52,882 bases of DNA, from the NCBI GenBank assembly GCA_014804365.1, contig JAAUZX010000086.1:1-52882 (forward strand), written 5' to 3'. The first letter of the stretch is position 1. Each line of letters begins with the position of its first letter. Source of the stretch: Lachnospiraceae bacterium (GTDB lineage: Bacteria; Bacillota; Clostridia; Lachnospirales; Lachnospiraceae). A model generated the notes under the pieces. The model was not told the DNA's origin, did no database searches, and saw nothing but the letters and a program-made list of their open reading frames with translations. The position numbers and the translations under genes are program-made. Positions 42,913-52,882 of this stretch are shown one piece after another.

Positions 42913-42941
42913 TGTACAAATTTAAATGGGTATGCTATAAT
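42913..42941 (+). promoter_or_regulatory. Promoter of uvrB
   Basis: -35 TGTACA (42913-42918), 17-bp spacer, perfect -10 TATAAT (42936-42941) with TATGC extension. The start codon lies 95 bases downstream. No clear LexA box was recognised. Confidence 0.75.
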
Positions 42942-43036
42942 CAAAACTGCTTTGGCGTGATTATATACGTATGGGTTTGATGATTATAATTATCCGAGTT
43001 AAAAGACGTATTAAATTGTGAGGTGATCTTGGGCGT

Positions 43037-45022
43037 ATGGATTTCAAACTGCACAGCGAATACCAACCCACCGGCGACCAGCCGCAGGCCATAGAGGCTC
43101 TTGTGAAGGGATTCAAGGAAGGCAGACAATTCCAGACATTGCTGGGAGTCACCGGTTCCGGTAAGACTTTTACTATGGCAAATATCATACAGCAGCTCCA
43201 GAAGCCTACGCTGGTAATAGCGCATAATAAGACTCTTGCGGGGCAGTTGTACGGTGAATTTAAGGAGTTTTTCCCGGAAAATGCGGTGGAGTATTTCGTG
43301 TCCTACTACGACTATTATCAGCCGGAGGCATATGTGCCTTCCACCGATACTTATATCGCAAAAGATTCCTCTATTAATGATGAAATCGACAAGCTGAGGC
43401 TGTCCGCCACAGCTTCCCTGACGGAACGTAAGGACGTGGTGGTGGTGGCAAGTGTTTCCTGTATCTATGGTTTGGGAAGCCCGGAGGAATATGCGGGAAT
43501 GAGTATGTCCCTGCGGCCTGGTATGTGTAAGGACCGCGATGATGTGATTCGGGGACTGATCGATATGCAATATGATCGGAATGACATGGACTTAGACCGC
43601 TGCTGCTTTAGGGTGCGGGGTGATGTGGTAGAGGTTTATCCGGCTCAGGGCGGTGACTATCTGATTCGTATTGAGTTCTTCGGCGATGAGATCGACCGGA
43701 TCGCGCAGACGGATCCGCTGACGGGACAGGTGCATGCGACGCTGGAGCATGTGATGATTTATCCGGCCTCTCATTATGTGGTGGCACAGGAGAAGATTCA
43801 GACTGCCTGTAAGGAGATTGAGAAAGAGCTGGAGGCCCGGGTAAAATATTTTAAGGGTGAGGACAAACTGTTGGAGGCGCAGCGTATCTCGGAGCGCACG
43901 AACTTTGATATCGAGATGCTCAGAGAAACCGGCTTTTGTTCCGGTATCGAGAATTATTCACGCCATCTGAACGGCATGGCGGAGGGAGAGCCGCCTTTTA
44001 CGCTGCTTGATTATTTTAACGATGATTTTCTCATTATTATTGATGAGTCCCATATGACGATCCCGCAGATTCGCGGTATGTATGCGGGGGACAGATCCCG
44101 CAAGAACACGCTGGTGGATTACGGGTTCCGTCTGCCCTCGGCGCTGGATAACAGGCCGCTCAATTTCGGAGAATTTGAGCAGCATATCGATCAGATGCTT
44201 TTCGTATCCGCTACGCCGTCCGAATACGAGGCGGCGCATGAACTGTTTCGAACAGAGCAGATTATCAGACCTACCGGACTGCTGGACCCGGAAGTGGATG
44301 TGCGGCCGGTGGAGGGTCAGATTGACGATCTGATTTCAGAGATCAATAAAGAGGTGGCGAATCATCATAAAGTCCTGGTGACCACCCTCACAAAGCGGAT
44401 GGCGGAAGACCTGACGAGTTATATGAACGATGTGGGTATTCGTGTGAAGTATCTGCACTCCGATGTGGACACGCTGGAACGCGCAGAGATCATTCGCGAT
44501 ATGCGGCTTGATGTGTTTGATGTGCTGGTAGGCATTAATCTGCTGCGTGAGGGATTGGATATTCCCGAGATTTCTCTTGTAGCTATTCTGGACGCTGACA
44601 AGGAAGGGTTCCTGCGTTCGGAAACGTCCTTGATCCAGACCATAGGGCGTGCGGCGCGTAACGCGGAAGGGCATGTCATCATGTATGCCGACAATATGAC
44701 GGATTCCATGCGGGCTGCCATCACAGAGACGAACCGCAGACGAGAGATACAGCAGCGGTATAATGAGGAGCATGGCATCACGCCGCAGACGATTCAGAAG
44801 GCGGTCCGGGATTTGATCAGTATTTCCAAGACCATTGCGAAAGAAGAACTGCGGTTTGAGAAAGATCCGGAATCCATGAGTCGTCAGGAGTTAGAGAAGC
44901 TGATCAAGGATGTGGAGAAGCAGATGAAGAAAGCGGCGGCGGATTTAAACTTCGAGGCGGCGGCCGAGCTGCGTGACAGGATGACGGAATTGAAAGGGAA
45001 GCTACGGGACTTTGATAAGTGA
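43037..45022 (+). CDS. uvrB: Excinuclease ABC subunit UvrB
   Basis: DNA-damage verification helicase of nucleotide excision repair, 661 residues. The start [20 protein letters not shown] and Walker [14 protein letters not shown] are typical. The beta-hairpin region [21 protein letters not shown], helicase motif [11 protein letters not shown] and the C-terminal UvrC-binding UVR motif (about 620-655) are all present. GAGGTGATC precedes the ATG. uvrA follows 128 bases later. Confidence 0.99.
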   Translation: MDFKLHSEYQPTGDQPQAIEALVKGFKEGRQFQTLLGVTGSGKTFTMANIIQQLQKPTLVIAHNKTLAGQLYGEFKEFFPENAVEYFVSYYDYYQPEAYVPSTDTYIAKDSSINDEIDKLRLSATASLTERKDVVVVASVSCIYGLGSPEEYAGMSMSLRPGMCKDRDDVIRGLIDMQYDRNDMDLDRCCFRVRGDVVEVYPAQGGDYLIRIEFFGDEIDRIAQTDPLTGQVHATLEHVMIYPASHYVVAQEKIQTACKEIEKELEARVKYFKGEDKLLEAQRISERTNFDIEMLRETGFCSGIENYSRHLNGMAEGEPPFTLLDYFNDDFLIIIDESHMTIPQIRGMYAGDRSRKNTLVDYGFRLPSALDNRPLNFGEFEQHIDQMLFVSATPSEYEAAHELFRTEQIIRPTGLLDPEVDVRPVEGQIDDLISEINKEVANHHKVLVTTLTKRMAEDLTSYMNDVGIRVKYLHSDVDTLERAEIIRDMRLDVFDVLVGINLLREGLDIPEISLVAILDADKEGFLRSETSLIQTIGRAARNAEGHVIMYADNMTDSMRAAITETNRRREIQQRYNEEHGITPQTIQKAVRDLISISKTIAKEELRFEKDPESMSRQELEKLIKDVEKQMKKAAADLNFEAAAELRDRMTELKGKLRDFDK

Positions 45023-45150
45023 TAGGAGTATGCGGACGGGGACGCTCAGGCGGAAGTATAATCCTGCGTCACCGCGCGTTCACTCCACAAAATGCGTAAA
45101 ATAAAGAAATATAGTGAACTATAGAGAAAGAGAGACACATGGAGGTAACT

Positions 45151-48012
45151 ATGACAGACACGATAAAGATGCGCCCAAGAGAGTATATCAAGATCAGGGG
45201 AGCAAATGAACATAATTTGAAAAATTTGAACGTGGATATTCCGCGAAATGAGTTCGTGGTGCTTACAGGTCTGTCGGGATCGGGAAAGTCATCTCTTGCA
45301 TTTGATACAATTTATGCGGAAGGACAGCGAAGATACATGGAGTCCCTGTCATCTTACGCGAGACAGTTCCTCGGACAGATGGAGAAACCGAATGTTGAGA
45401 GGATAGAAGGGCTGTCTCCGGCGATTTCCATTGACCAGAAATCTACTAACAGAAATCCACGTTCCACGGTGGGAACAGTGACCGAGATTTATGATTATTT
45501 CAGACTGCTGTATGCGAGGATCGGTATTCCCCACTGTCCGAAGTGCGGCAGGGAGATCAGGAAACAGACGGTAGATCAGATTGTAGATCAGATTCTGACT
45601 ATGCCGGAGGGAACGAAGATCCAGCTGCTTGCGCCTGTGGTGCGGGGCAGGAAAGGTGAACATGCCAAGGTATTTGAGCGTGCCAAGAGGAGCGGTTATG
45701 TGCGTGTGCGTGTGGACGGTAATTTATACGATCTGTCCGAAGAGATTCCGATGGAGAAGAATATCAAGCACAACATAGAGATCATAGTGGACCGTCTTGT
45801 AGTAAAGGAAGGAATCGAGAGACGTCTGACGGATTCGATTGAAAATGTTTTTGCGCTGGCTGAAGGACAGATGATGCTGGATGCGATCGACGGCGAGACC
45901 GTGAATTTCAGCCAGAATTTTGCATGCCCGGATTGCGGAATCAGCATTGGGGAGATTGAGCCTAGAAGCTTTTCATTTAATAATCCTTTCGGCGCCTGTC
46001 CGGAATGTTTCGGACTCGGTTATAAGATGGAATTTGATATTGATCTGATGATTCCGGACAAGAGCTTAAGCCTGCATGAAGGTGCAATCTGTTCTATGGG
46101 CTGGCAGTCCAGCGGAGATGAGGGAAGTTTTACGAATGCAATCCTACAGGCGCTTGCCAAAGAATATAAATTCAGTATGGATACACCATATGAGCAGCTT
46201 CCGCAGAAAGTGCAGGATGTTATCTGCTATGGTACTGACGGCAGGAAGGTGGAAGTGTATTATGAAGGACAGCGCGGCAAGGGAGTCTACCCGATTGCGT
46301 TCGAGGGTCTGATCAAAAATATGGAACGGAAATATCGCGAAACAGGTTCTGATCTGATCAAGCAGGAATATGAGAGCTATATGCGCATTACCCCGTGTAA
46401 AGAATGTAAGGGAATGCGTCTGAAAAAGGAATCTCTTGCGGTGACCGTCTGCGATAAGAATATCTATGAGATCACTTCAATATCAATTAAGAACCTGCAT
46501 GCTTTTATCGGAGAAATGAAACTGACGAAGCAACAGGAATTAATCGGGAAACGAATATTGAAAGAGATTCGCGCCCGTGTCGGATTTCTGATGGAAGTTG
46601 GGCTGGAATATCTGTCCCTTTCCAGAGCTACGGGAAGTTTGTCCGGCGGGGAGGCGCAGCGAATCCGACTGGCGACTCAGATCGGCTCCGGGCTGGTAGG
46701 CGTCTGCTATATTCTGGATGAGCCAAGCATCGGCCTACACCAGAGGGATAACGATAAGCTGATTGCGGCGCTTAAGAATTTGAAAGATTTGGGTAATACG
46801 CTGATCGTGGTTGAGCATGATGAAGATACGATGCTGGCGGCGGATCACGTGGTGGATATCGGACCCGGCGCGGGATCGCATGGCGGTGAGGTGATAGCAC
46901 AGGGCACGGCGGAAGAGATCATGCAGGTGGAGGAATCTATCACGGGACAGTATCTGAGCGGCAAACTGCAAATTCCGGTTCCGGAGCAGAGAAGAAAACC
47001 TACCGGCTATTTGACTGTTAAAGGCGCTGAGGAAAATAATCTGAAGAAAATAGATGTAAAGTTTCCGTTGGGAATTATGACTTGTGTGACGGGCGTGTCA
47101 GGTTCTGGCAAGAGCTCTCTGGTGAATGAGATACTTTATAAACATCTTGCGCGTGATCTGAACAGGGCACGCTACATTCCCGGAAAACATACCAGGATTG
47201 AAGGAATTGATCAACTGGATAAGGTGATCGATATCGATCAGTCTCCCATCGGCAGAACTCCCAGATCAAATCCGGCTACCTATACAGGTGTATTTGACCA
47301 GATCAGGGATCTCTTTGCTTCGACACAGGATGCCAAGGCAAGAGGATATAAGAAAGGACGTTTTAGCTTCAATGTAAAGGGCGGACGCTGTGAAGCCTGC
47401 GGCGGTGACGGGATTATTAAGATCGAAATGCATTTTCTGCCGGATGTCTATGTGCCCTGTGAGGTATGCGGCGGCAAACGATATAACAGAGAGACACTGG
47501 AAGTAAAATACAAAGGGAAGAGCATATTTGATGTTCTGGATATGACGGTGGAAGAGGCAGTGCCTTTCTTTGAGAATCTTCCTTCCATCCGCCGCAAGAT
47601 AGAGACGCTGTATGATGTGGGATTATCCTATGTAAAACTCGGGCAGCCTTCCACGACACTGTCCGGCGGTGAGGCGCAGCGTATCAAGCTGGCTACGGAA
47701 CTCAGCAAACGCAGTACGGGGAAGACCATCTATATTCTGGACGAGCCCACTACAGGACTGCATTTTGCGGATGTGCATAAGCTGGTTGATATTCTCCACA
47801 AACTGGCGGAGGGCGGCAACACGGTGGTGGTGATCGAGCATAATCTGGATGTGATTAAAACTGCTGACTACATCATAGATATGGGACCGGAAGGCGGCGA
47901 CGGCGGCGGAACTGTCATTGCCCACGGCACGCCGGAGCAGATCGCCAAGAATCCCGATTCCTATACAGGCATTTATGTGAAGAAAATGCTGGAAAGAGCG
48001 AAGAAACGGTAG
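45151..48012 (+). CDS. uvrA: Excinuclease ABC subunit UvrA
   Basis: Damage-recognition ATPase of nucleotide excision repair, 953 residues, with two ABC modules. The first has Walker [14 protein letters not shown] and signature [18 protein letters not shown]. The second has [15 protein letters not shown] and [16 protein letters not shown]. Zinc-finger cysteines are seen in FACPDCG/CPECFG and [19 protein letters not shown] 45151 is preferred because GGAGGT lies 4 bases upstream; that site overlaps an in-frame ATG at 45139. It acts with UvrB encoded just before. Confidence 0.99.
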   Translation: MTDTIKMRPREYIKIRGANEHNLKNLNVDIPRNEFVVLTGLSGSGKSSLAFDTIYAEGQRRYMESLSSYARQFLGQMEKPNVERIEGLSPAISIDQKSTNRNPRSTVGTVTEIYDYFRLLYARIGIPHCPKCGREIRKQTVDQIVDQILTMPEGTKIQLLAPVVRGRKGEHAKVFERAKRSGYVRVRVDGNLYDLSEEIPMEKNIKHNIEIIVDRLVVKEGIERRLTDSIENVFALAEGQMMLDAIDGETVNFSQNFACPDCGISIGEIEPRSFSFNNPFGACPECFGLGYKMEFDIDLMIPDKSLSLHEGAICSMGWQSSGDEGSFTNAILQALAKEYKFSMDTPYEQLPQKVQDVICYGTDGRKVEVYYEGQRGKGVYPIAFEGLIKNMERKYRETGSDLIKQEYESYMRITPCKECKGMRLKKESLAVTVCDKNIYEITSISIKNLHAFIGEMKLTKQQELIGKRILKEIRARVGFLMEVGLEYLSLSRATGSLSGGEAQRIRLATQIGSGLVGVCYILDEPSIGLHQRDNDKLIAALKNLKDLGNTLIVVEHDEDTMLAADHVVDIGPGAGSHGGEVIAQGTAEEIMQVEESITGQYLSGKLQIPVPEQRRKPTGYLTVKGAEENNLKKIDVKFPLGIMTCVTGVSGSGKSSLVNEILYKHLARDLNRARYIPGKHTRIEGIDQLDKVIDIDQSPIGRTPRSNPATYTGVFDQIRDLFASTQDAKARGYKKGRFSFNVKGGRCEACGGDGIIKIEMHFLPDVYVPCEVCGGKRYNRETLEVKYKGKSIFDVLDMTVEEAVPFFENLPSIRRKIETLYDVGLSYVKLGQPSTTLSGGEAQRIKLATELSKRSTGKTIYILDEPTTGLHFADVHKLVDILHKLAEGGNTVVVIEHNLDVIKTADYIIDMGPEGGDGGGTVIAHGTPEQIAKNPDSYTGIYVKKMLERAKKR

Positions 48013-48085
48013 GAATATTTTCCCACCGGTTAGGGGTTTAGAAAAACAGAAAACGAGCCGATAACAATACAGTAAGGCACGGATG

Positions 48086-48128
48086 CCAAAAACAGAACGG
48101 AAGGAACCGTTCTGCTTTTGGTGTTTTT
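48086..48128 (+). terminator. Terminator after uvrA
   Basis: CAGAACGG/CCGTTCTG with flanking CCAAAA/TTTTGG pairing, a short loop, then TGTTTTTCATTTTTTT. Confidence 0.85.
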
Positions 48129-48158
48129 CATTTTTTTCAAAAAAAATCATAAAAGCCT

Positions 48159-48186
48159 TTGAAAAACCATTTCTTTAGGTTATAAT
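48159..48186 (+). promoter_or_regulatory. Promoter of the mbl-flagellar operon
   Basis: -35 TTGAAA (48159-48164), 16-bp spacer, perfect -10 TATAAT (48181-48186). The leader to the start codon is about 140 bases and has no other recognised element. Confidence 0.75.
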
Positions 48187-48333
48187 ATATCCAGCGTATT
48201 GCGCTTTTTTCTGAAAGAAACGGAAGAATATTCGAAAAATCGAGGATTTTGGGCGCAGAACCGTATTGATGTTTAGTTTGACGGCAATTGGAAATTATTA
48301 TAGAGAGACCACGGGAAAGGGGATCGAAGGGAA

Positions 48334-49326
48334 ATGCAGTACACAGATATCGGGATAGATTTGGGAACAGCCAGCATATTGGTATACATCAGAGGCAAAG
48401 GCGTTGTATTGAAGGAGCCCTCTGTTGTAGCTTTCGATAGAGACACAAATAAAATCAAGGCCATCGGCGAAGATGCCAGACTGATGCTCGGAAGGACGCC
48501 GGGTAACATTGTTGCAGTAAGGCCGTTGCGTCAGGGCGTAATCTCCGACTATCAGGTGACGGAGAAGATGATGAAATATTTTATCCAGAAAGCTCTGGGT
48601 AAGAAGACGTTCCGGAAACCCCGTATAGCTGTATGCGTGCCCAGTGGTGTTACGGAAGTAGAGAAGAAAGCGGTTGAAGACGCGACTTATCAGGCAGGAG
48701 CCAGAGAAGTGTCAATTATTGAGGAGCCTATTGCGGCAGCGATTGGCGCCGGCATAGATATCTCTAAGCCGTGCGGTAACATGATCGTGGATATTGGCGG
48801 CGGAACATCGGATATAGCCGTTATTTCATTGGGCGGCACGGTGGTCAGCGCGTCTATCAAGATCGCCGGGGATGATTTTGACGAGGCGATCGTGCGTTAT
48901 ATGCGTAAGAAACATAATCTGTTGATCGGTGAGCGGACGGCGGAGGACTTAAAGATTAAGATCGGTTCGGCGTTCAAGCGACCGGAAGTTGACTATATGG
49001 ATGTCAGAGGCCGTAATCTGGTAACCGGTCTGCCGCGCACAGTTAAGGTGTCCTCGGAGGAGACCGAGGAGGCGCTGCATGAGACGACTGTGCAGATCGT
49101 GGAGACGATCCACAGTGTTTTAGAGAAAACACCTCCGGAATTGGCAGCTGATATTGCAGACAGAGGAATCGTTCTTACCGGCGGCGGCAGTCTGCTGCGG
49201 GGATTGGAAGATTTGATCGCGGCGAAGACAGGCATTAATACGATGACGGCGGAAGACCCGATGACGGCAGTTGCTGTCGGCACAGGCAAATATGTAGAAT
49301 TCCTTGCAGGATACCGCGAGGAGTAA
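48334..49326 (+). CDS. mbl: MreB-family rod-shape actin homologue (Mbl-like)
   Basis: Actin-like protein of 330 residues that organises lateral wall synthesis beneath the membrane. Phosphate 1 IGIDLGTASILVYIRGKGVV, phosphate 2 IVDIGGGTSDIAVISLGG and the adenosine motif GIVLTGGGSLLRGLEDLI are intact. It is followed by two flagellar rod-type genes, the order seen for Bacillus mbl-flhO-flhP, so Mbl is the likely orthologue; spoIIID, which precedes mbl in Bacillus, is absent here. GAAGGGAA precedes the ATG. Confidence 0.93.
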   Translation: MQYTDIGIDLGTASILVYIRGKGVVLKEPSVVAFDRDTNKIKAIGEDARLMLGRTPGNIVAVRPLRQGVISDYQVTEKMMKYFIQKALGKKTFRKPRIAVCVPSGVTEVEKKAVEDATYQAGAREVSIIEEPIAAAIGAGIDISKPCGNMIVDIGGGTSDIAVISLGGTVVSASIKIAGDDFDEAIVRYMRKKHNLLIGERTAEDLKIKIGSAFKRPEVDYMDVRGRNLVTGLPRTVKVSSEETEEALHETTVQIVETIHSVLEKTPPELAADIADRGIVLTGGGSLLRGLEDLIAAKTGINTMTAEDPMTAVAVGTGKYVEFLAGYREE

Positions 49327-49342
49327 GAGAGGCAGGATACTT

Positions 49343-50389
49343 ATGCTTAAAGGATTGTATACAGCGTATACGGGAATGATTAACGAGCAGCACAGAATGG
49401 ATGTTTTGACCAACAATCTGGCGAATGCTGACACCAACGGTTATAAGAAAGAGGGAGCCACAAGTCAGGCGTTTAATACCATGCTTGCTTATAAGATCAA
49501 AGATTTATCCGAGGCGGGGAATCTGCCCAAGGGACTCGGGATAGGCAAACGTCTGGATGAAGAACTGGTGGATAATCCGAATAGATGGGTGGAGCGAACC
49601 GGCTTAAATCTGGGTGTCAAGATCGGAGAAAATTATACGGATTATTCGGAAGGACCGATGAAGGTAACGGGCAATACATTTGACTTTGCGCTGACAGACA
49701 GAGGTTTCTTTCTTATAGAGTACACGAACAAGGCGGATGTTACTTCAGTGAAGTACACGCGAGATGGTAACTTTACCATGAATGCACAGGGATATCTTGT
49801 GACGCAGGACGGAGATTTTGTTCTGGATGAGGACAGACGCCGGATCAGACTGGACCCGAATGATACGGAGATCGGCACCAATGTATACGGAGAGATCTTT
49901 CAGAGCGGTGACCGGGTAGCTAAAATTGGTGTGGTAGACTTTGAAGATTATGATATGCTGGAGCATTTCGGGGAGAACTTTTTCCAGATCGTAGACAGCG
50001 ACGAGGTAAAGAATGCGGAGGCTGTATATAATAGAGCCAGATCTTATACCATGATGGCACAGAGGGCATTAGACCGGGCCAGAGCGCAGAATGCGGCGGA
50101 TATAGATGAGAAAGAAGCGGCACTGCAGGCAGCGCAGAACAGAGAGGCGGAGGCCGAGCAGGCTTTAGAGGCGGCACGCGGCGAAGACGATGCGGCGAAG
50201 CGGAGACTCGAACAGGAATCTACGGCGCAGATCAGAGCCGGATACTTGGAGACCGCGAATATTTCTGTTGTGACAGAGATGGTTAATATGATAGCGATAC
50301 AGAGACAGTATGACAGCAACCAGAAAGTAATTACTACATACGATGACACACTGGAGACGGCAGTTAGTCAATTAGGTAAAGTCAGATAA
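49343..50389 (+). CDS. Flagellar rod/hook-basal body protein (FlgF/FlhO-like) with coiled-coil insert
   Basis: Flagellar basal-body protein of 348 residues. The N-terminal rod motif LYTAYTGMINEQHRMDVLTN plus NNLANADTNGYKKE and the C-terminal EMVNMIAIQRQYDSNQKVI are conserved. Between the hook-type domain and that C-terminal helix lies an Ala/Glu/Arg-rich segment (about 237-293, such as DEKEAALQAAQNREAEAEQA) with heptad character that normal FlgF/FlgG proteins lack. ATG 49343 follows GAGGCAGGA. It sits 16 bases after mbl and 49 bases before flgG. Confidence 0.88.
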   Translation: MLKGLYTAYTGMINEQHRMDVLTNNLANADTNGYKKEGATSQAFNTMLAYKIKDLSEAGNLPKGLGIGKRLDEELVDNPNRWVERTGLNLGVKIGENYTDYSEGPMKVTGNTFDFALTDRGFFLIEYTNKADVTSVKYTRDGNFTMNAQGYLVTQDGDFVLDEDRRRIRLDPNDTEIGTNVYGEIFQSGDRVAKIGVVDFEDYDMLEHFGENFFQIVDSDEVKNAEAVYNRARSYTMMAQRALDRARAQNAADIDEKEAALQAAQNREAEAEQALEAARGEDDAAKRRLEQESTAQIRAGYLETANISVVTEMVNMIAIQRQYDSNQKVITTYDDTLETAVSQLGKVR

Positions 50390-50438
50390 AGCTTAAGACG
50401 AATAAATTAAGACAGAGCAAAACATAGGAGGCGCAAAT

Positions 50439-51257
50439 ATGGTTAGAAGTTTATGGTCGGCAGCGACCGGAATGAATGCACAACAGACGAATCTGGATAC
50501 GATAGCCAATAATCTGGCAAACGTAAACTCGGTAGGTTATAAAGCGCAGGTTGCACAGTTTAAATCGCTCTTGTATCAGAATCTGCAGGCGGTAACTACA
50601 ACCGCGAACGGAGATCCGAAGCCGACATCTTCTCAGATCGGACTGGGTGTCCGCACATCGTCCATCAACTCTCTGTTCACGCAGGGCAGTCTGCTGGATT
50701 CCGACAGCGACACTGCTTTTGCGATTGAGGGTCATGGATTCTTCGCATTGCGTGGGGAAGACGGTGTCACTTATTATACCAGAAATGGTGATTTTACATG
50801 GGCATTGGGCGCAAATCAGGGTATGATGCTGACGAATGCAGACGGTCTTCCGGTATTAGATTCTACGGGACGTGCGATTGAGCTGCCGAGAACCTATATT
50901 GCAAGTAAACTTTCTATGACAGAGGATGGACAGATCTGCTATCCCGATGAGCAGAATAATCCGCAGCCTATCGGCAGAACGATTGGTACGTTCCAGTTCA
51001 GCAATCCGGGCGGATTGAACAGGGTTGGTGATACGTTGTTTGCGGTGACAGAGGCCAGCGGTCCTGCGATCAATGAAGATACGAATCCTAACGTAGCAAA
51101 GAGTCGTATCGTACAGGGATATCTGGAAGGCTCTAATGTACAGGTGGCTAATGAGATGGTAAACATGATCATCACACAGCGCGCATATGAGATGAACTCC
51201 AAGGCGATCACAACCTCCGATTCCATGATGGAGACAGCGAATAATCTGAAACGCTGA
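50439..51257 (+). CDS. flgG: Flagellar basal-body rod protein (FlgG/FlhP-like)
   Basis: Distal rod protein of 272 residues: N-terminal MVRSLWSAATGMNAQQTNLD with NNLANVNSVGYKA. The middle has GHGFFALRGEDGVTYYTRNGDF, and the C-terminus LEGSNVQVANEMVNMIITQR is typical. Length and motifs fit FlgG. AGGAGG precedes the ATG. It forms an operon with the FlgF-like and FlgJ-like genes. Confidence 0.93.
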   Translation: MVRSLWSAATGMNAQQTNLDTIANNLANVNSVGYKAQVAQFKSLLYQNLQAVTTTANGDPKPTSSQIGLGVRTSSINSLFTQGSLLDSDSDTAFAIEGHGFFALRGEDGVTYYTRNGDFTWALGANQGMMLTNADGLPVLDSTGRAIELPRTYIASKLSMTEDGQICYPDEQNNPQPIGRTIGTFQFSNPGGLNRVGDTLFAVTEASGPAINEDTNPNVAKSRIVQGYLEGSNVQVANEMVNMIITQRAYEMNSKAITTSDSMMETANNLKR

Positions 51258-51278
51258 TAACAGGGAAGGATGGATAAC

Positions 51279-51641
51279 ATGGATTTAACAGGATTAGGAA
51301 ATTATACGGATTATATGACAGATACAAACAGAATAGCGGCGGAGAATCTGCAGAGTCATCTGGAGAATACTGCGAAGGCGCAGGGAGAAGACGATGATGC
51401 GCTCTTAGATGCCTGTAAACAGTTTGAGGCGTATCTCTGGGAACAGGTCTATAAAGAGATGGAGAAGACTACCAAGTTCTTCAGTGATGATGACGATGAG
51501 GAAGAAGGCTATGGTTCTAACATGGTAGACTGCTTTAAGGATCAGGCCATTCAGCAGATTGCCGAGCAGACAGCTTCCCAGAAGTCTAATTCTTTGGCGC
51601 ACATGTTGTACGAACAGGCGAAGCGCAATTACGGCATATAG
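51279..51641 (+). CDS. FlgJ-like rod-binding protein
   Basis: Protein of 120 residues matching the N-terminal rod-binding domain of FlgJ: DACKQFEAYLWEQVYKEME, then an acidic loop (DDDDEEEGYG), then MVDCFKDQAIQQIAEQ and LAHMLYEQ. It lacks the C-terminal muramidase domain found in proteobacterial FlgJ, as usual in Firmicutes. ATG 51279 has GGGAAGG 9 bases upstream; ATG 51270 has it adjacent. It probably caps or assembles the rod formed by the two preceding proteins. Confidence 0.88.
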   Translation: MDLTGLGNYTDYMTDTNRIAAENLQSHLENTAKAQGEDDDALLDACKQFEAYLWEQVYKEMEKTTKFFSDDDDEEEGYGSNMVDCFKDQAIQQIAEQTASQKSNSLAHMLYEQAKRNYGI

Positions 51642-51657
51642 AAAATATGAATGAGGG

Positions 51658-51690
51658 CGGGCTGCTTATTCAAGGCAGCCCGTTGTTGCG
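51658..51690 (+). terminator. Weak terminator after the rod genes
   Basis: Perfect 8-bp GC-rich stem CGGGCTGC/GCAGCCCG with a 9-base loop, but only TTGTTG follows. recD2 begins 36 bases later, so partial read-through is likely. Confidence 0.55.
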
Positions 51691-51725
51691 TAGTACGGTC
51701 CGATGACAGAAAGTATCGTGGACAG

Positions 51726-52882
51726 ATGGAGAAAATCAAAGGATTTATAGAACATATCATATATCGCAATCCGGATAACGGCTATACGGTATTAAACCTG
51801 ATCGCTGACGGGGAAGAGATTACGTGCGTCGGTTTTTTTAAGACAATGGATCAGGGAGAGACGATTGAGGCCGAAGGAAGCTGTACAACCCATCCCATTT
51901 ACGGTGAGCAGTTTAAGATAGAACGGTATGAGATTGTTCCGCCGGAGGATGTGGTGAGCATAGAGAGATATCTGGGATCCGGCGCTGTCAAAGGCGTGGG
52001 AGAGGCGCTGGCGGCAAGGATCGTGAAGCGGTTTGGAGCGGACACATACCGTATTATTGAAGAAGAGCCGGAACGGCTGGCTGAAGTCAAGGGAATCAGT
52101 GAGCGTAAGGCGCGGGAGATCGCCGTTACGGTGTATGAGAAGCGGGACGCCAGAGAAGCAATGACGTTTCTGCAGAAATACGGAATCTCCAACACACTGG
52201 CGATTCGCATCTACGAGTCTTATGGTGCGCAGTTGTACGGTATTTTAAAGGAAAATCCTTATCGGCTTGCGGAAGATATTCACGGTATTGGTTTTCGAAT
52301 TGCGGATGAAATTGCGGCGAAGATCGGTATTCACACGGATTCGGATTATCGGATCAGAAGCGGACTGCTCTATACGCTTATGCTGGCAGGAGGAGAGGGA
52401 CACTGTTATCTGCCGCAGAGCGTACTGCTGCGCAAGGCGGGTGAACTGCTGGGACTGGACGGAGCTGTTATGGAACCGCAGATCGGTAATCTGGCGATGG
52501 ACAAGAAACTTGTCGTGAAGAGACCCGCAGAAGGCGAAGAAGAATGTAAAGTCTACGGATCGACTTATTATTATGCGGAATTAAGCTGTGCCAAGATGCT
52601 GCACGACTTGAATATTTCTATAGAAAATGAGATTCTGCCCTCGGAAGAGAATGCGATCAGAACGAAGATCGACAGGATAGAGGAGGAACTTGGCATTGGG
52701 CTGGATGTGCTGCAGAAGCAGGCTGTGCTGGAAAGTGTAAAAAACGGTCTTTTTATCCTGTCGGGAGGTCCTGGAACGGGTAAGACTACTACGATCAATG
52801 TGATGATACGTTACTTTATGGCCGAGGGCATGGATATCTATCTCGCGGCGCCTACCGGAAGAGCTGCAAAGCGTATGACGGA
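51726..52882 (+). CDS. recD2: ATP-dependent DNA helicase RecD2 (5' part, runs off the window)
   Basis: At least 385 residues are visible; the gene continues past the window end. The N-terminal OB-like part (MEKIKGFIEHIIYRNPDNGY) is followed by tandem helix-hairpin-helix units (YLGSGAVKGVGEALAARIV, LAEVKGISERKAREI, IHGIGFRIADEI). Helicase Walker A GGPGTGKTTTINVM lies near residue 350, then APTGRAAKRM. This is the RecD2 (YrrC) layout, a 5'-3' helicase in DNA repair not associated with RecBC. The ribosome site before ATG 51726 is weak (GTGGA). Confidence 0.95.
   Translation, partial: MEKIKGFIEHIIYRNPDNGYTVLNLIADGEEITCVGFFKTMDQGETIEAEGSCTTHPIYGEQFKIERYEIVPPEDVVSIERYLGSGAVKGVGEALAARIVKRFGADTYRIIEEEPERLAEVKGISERKAREIAVTVYEKRDAREAMTFLQKYGISNTLAIRIYESYGAQLYGILKENPYRLAEDIHGIGFRIADEIAAKIGIHTDSDYRIRSGLLYTLMLAGGEGHCYLPQSVLLRKAGELLGLDGAVMEPQIGNLAMDKKLVVKRPAEGEEECKVYGSTYYYAELSCAKMLHDLNISIENEILPSEENAIRTKIDRIEEELGIGLDVLQKQAVLESVKNGLFILSGGPGTGKTTTINVMIRYFMAEGMDIYLAAPTGRAAKRMT

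Noticed and set aside
42880..43036. LexA/SOS box before uvrB
   Set aside because: No clear palindromic LexA site was recognised around the promoter; SOS control is plausible for uvrB but not visible here.
48990..49290. - strand open frames opposite the mbl and flgF-like genes
   Set aside because: They are antisense shadows of well-recognised genes without start signals.

Overview
The window looks like a chromosome segment of a motile, Gram-positive, strictly fermentative gut-type member of the Lachnospiraceae (Clostridia). The evidence is the gene content and order: grpE-dnaK-dnaJ, an ireB-ruvX-DUF1292 cluster, a type III glutamine synthetase, an Mbl-FlgF/FlgG pair arranged as in Bacillus (mbl-flhO-flhP), a YjfB-type motility protein, a CdaR-like regulator in front of ftsEX, AGGAGG-type ribosome sites, frequent TTG/GTG starts and TG-extended -10 promoters. 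Nearly all genes lie on the + strand. No species name can be given from sequence alone.

Layout. 1-3146: end of grpE, then dnaK and dnaJ, closed by a terminator. 3241-12693: an accessory block with two very large secreted subtilisin-like (S8) proteases carrying C-terminal Ig-like repeats. It also encodes two small membrane-tethered proteins that consist mainly of the same pro-domain found in the proteases. 12694-14580: a gene-poor stretch with a 374-bp element bounded by 33-bp inverted repeats, then an Rpn-type PD-(D/E)XK nuclease gene with a 12-bp tandem repeat. 14818-20929: DUF3048 lipoprotein, prmA, vanZ-like, rsmE, cysteine desulfurase and thiI (ribosome and tRNA modification). 20983-21213 (-): a Crh/HPr-like protein without the active-site histidine. 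21317-28356: mtaB, ireB, ruvX, DUF1292, RNase J, ylbF, a truncated MltG-like protein and the trmR-trhP pair, which resembles the Bacillus yrr region with rnj-ylbF inserted.

28357-34983: a structured leader with an intrinsic terminator in front of glutamine synthetase III, a AAA-ATPase/PD-(D/E)XK protein, tRNA-Gln(CUG), acyl-ACP thioesterase, a CvfB-like S1 protein and yjfB (-). 35412-42171: CdaR-like regulator, ftsE, ftsX, a coiled-coil M23 hydrolase, an S41 protease and mannose-1-phosphate guanylyltransferase. FtsEX and the M23 enzyme probably form a division or elongation cell-wall hydrolase module. 42228-48012: XRE regulator (-), uvrB, uvrA. 48334-51641: mbl, flgF-like, flgG-like and a FlgJ-like rod-binding protein. 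51726-end: the 5' part of recD2.

The most interesting candidate for an undescribed system is the protease plus free-standing pro-domain block. Two secreted proteases sit next to one lipoprotein and one signal-anchored protein that match the protease propeptides, suggesting a dedicated foldase or inhibitor set at the cell surface. This is an inference from residues visible by eye; no homology search was run.
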